Positions 6,341 through 6,757 of a DNA stretch of 6,757 nucleotides are shown piece by piece. The stretch lies in contig CAIXIZ010000462.1 in NCBI GenBank assembly GCA_903919625.1, positions 1 to 6,757 on the forward strand. The letters run 5' to 3'. Below the pieces are notes generated by a model. The model made no database searches and had not been told where the DNA came from. It was given only the letters and a program-made list of their open reading frames with translations. Positions within the stretch are counted from its first letter, which is position 1; each line of letters begins with the position of its first letter. This DNA is from an uncultured Verrucomicrobiota bacterium. Its GTDB lineage: Bacteria; Verrucomicrobiota; Verrucomicrobiia; Opitutales; Opitutaceae. The translations under genes were made by a program, and so were the position numbers.

Positions 6341-6369
6341 TTGTCGCCATCACTCCTCCCTGGTTCAAT
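6341..6369 (+). promoter_or_regulatory. Tentative promoter for leuB
   Basis: TTGTCG (6341-6346) and TTCAAT (6364-6369) are separated by exactly 17 bp and each matches four of six bases of the sigma-70-type consensus. They lie about 67 bp before the leuB ATG and just downstream of the nested palindrome. Such matches occur by chance, so this is only a candidate. Confidence 0.25.
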
Positions 6370-6435
6370 TACCTGCCGTCCCCGGAAACTCCTCTTGCCA
6401 CCCGCCGACCATGCTTGCCACGCTGGAACTCCCTT

Positions 6436-6757
6436 ATGCCGAACCAGACCCTTAAATTTGCCATCCTCGCCGGTGACTACATCGGCCCCGAAGTCATGGC
6501 CGAGGCCTTGCGCGTGCTGGAGCACGTTGCCCGGCAGGAAGACCTCACCCTCGCCTGCACCCGGGCCGATGTCGGCGGCGCGGGCATTGATAACCACGGC
6601 AAGGCGCTCCCCGACTCCACCGTGAAGCTTTGCGAGCAGTCCGACGCGATCCTCTTCGGCTCCGTCGGCGGTCCCAAGTGGGAAAAGCTCCCGCCCAAGG
6701 AACAGCCCGAGCGTGCCGCGCTCCTCCCGCTGCGCAAACACTTCACCCTCTTTGCCA
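6436..6757 (+). CDS. leuB: 3-isopropylmalate dehydrogenase, N-terminal part (runs off the right edge)
   Basis: LeuB is the cytoplasmic NAD-dependent enzyme that oxidatively decarboxylates 3-isopropylmalate to 2-oxoisocaproate, the third step of leucine biosynthesis. The ATG at 6436 opens 107 codons to the edge. Family motifs in order are FAILAGDYIGPEVM (8-21), the N-terminal beta-strand and helix; DVGGAGIDNHGKALP (45-59); DAILFGSVGGPKWEKLP (70-86); and QPERAALLPLRKHFTLFA (90-107), which includes R100 of the substrate-binding LxLRK segment. This N terminus closely parallels E. coli LeuB. The usual GDGIGPE is GDYIGPE here (Tyr15). No Shine-Dalgarno precedes the ATG. An overlapping 14-codon frame (6411-6455) is not considered a gene. 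The rest, including the catalytic Lys/Asp residues and the NAD site, is outside the window. Confidence 0.96.
   Translation, partial: MPNQTLKFAILAGDYIGPEVMAEALRVLEHVARQEDLTLACTRADVGGAGIDNHGKALPDSTVKLCEQSDAILFGSVGGPKWEKLPPKEQPERAALLPLRKHFTLFA

Noticed and set aside
6411..6455. 14-codon leucine leader peptide for leuB attenuation
   Set aside because: It has three scattered Leu codons, none consecutive. There is no SD and no attenuator-terminator pair, and the frame overlaps the leuB start.

Overview
The window reads as a stretch of chromosome from a GC-rich, Gram-negative-type bacterium. My best guess is a member of the Verrucomicrobiota, perhaps class Opitutae. This is an inference from three things: a PEP-CTERM-tailed secreted beta-propeller, a TatC with an enlarged first external loop, and pyrimidine-rich translation starts without Shine-Dalgarno sequences. 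No rRNA or other marker gene is present to settle it.

Layout. (1) Positions 1-1095, minus strand: the N-terminal 365 codons of the chromosome-condensation ATPase Smc, running off the left edge. (2) Positions 1096-1359: a divergent intergenic region. (3) Positions 1360-5218, plus strand: three genes in a row, namely tatC (twin-arginine translocase), prfB (release factor 2, made by a programmed +1 frameshift) and an uncharacterised 486-residue protein that resembles circularly permuted ATP-grasp / glutathionylspermidine-synthase-like enzymes. (4) Positions 5232-6164, minus strand, convergent with the previous gene: a secreted protein of about six NHL-like repeats with a C-terminal PEP-CTERM sorting tail. 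(5) Positions 6165-6435: a second divergent intergenic region. It carries a perfect 24-bp inverted repeat with the layout of a paired REP element (REPIN), nested inside a further inverted repeat. (6) Positions 6436-6757, plus strand: the start of leuB (3-isopropylmalate dehydrogenase), cut by the right edge.

Most genes are housekeeping: chromosome segregation, protein export, translation termination and leucine biosynthesis. There is no sign of a phage, plasmid, CRISPR array, tRNA or rRNA, and no complete multi-gene novel system. The items that most deserve a second look are the nested REPIN-like palindrome before leuB, the unassigned ATP-grasp-like gene behind prfB, the general lack of Shine-Dalgarno sequences at start codons although an SD-like element is kept at the prfB frameshift site, and the long periplasmic insertion in TatC.
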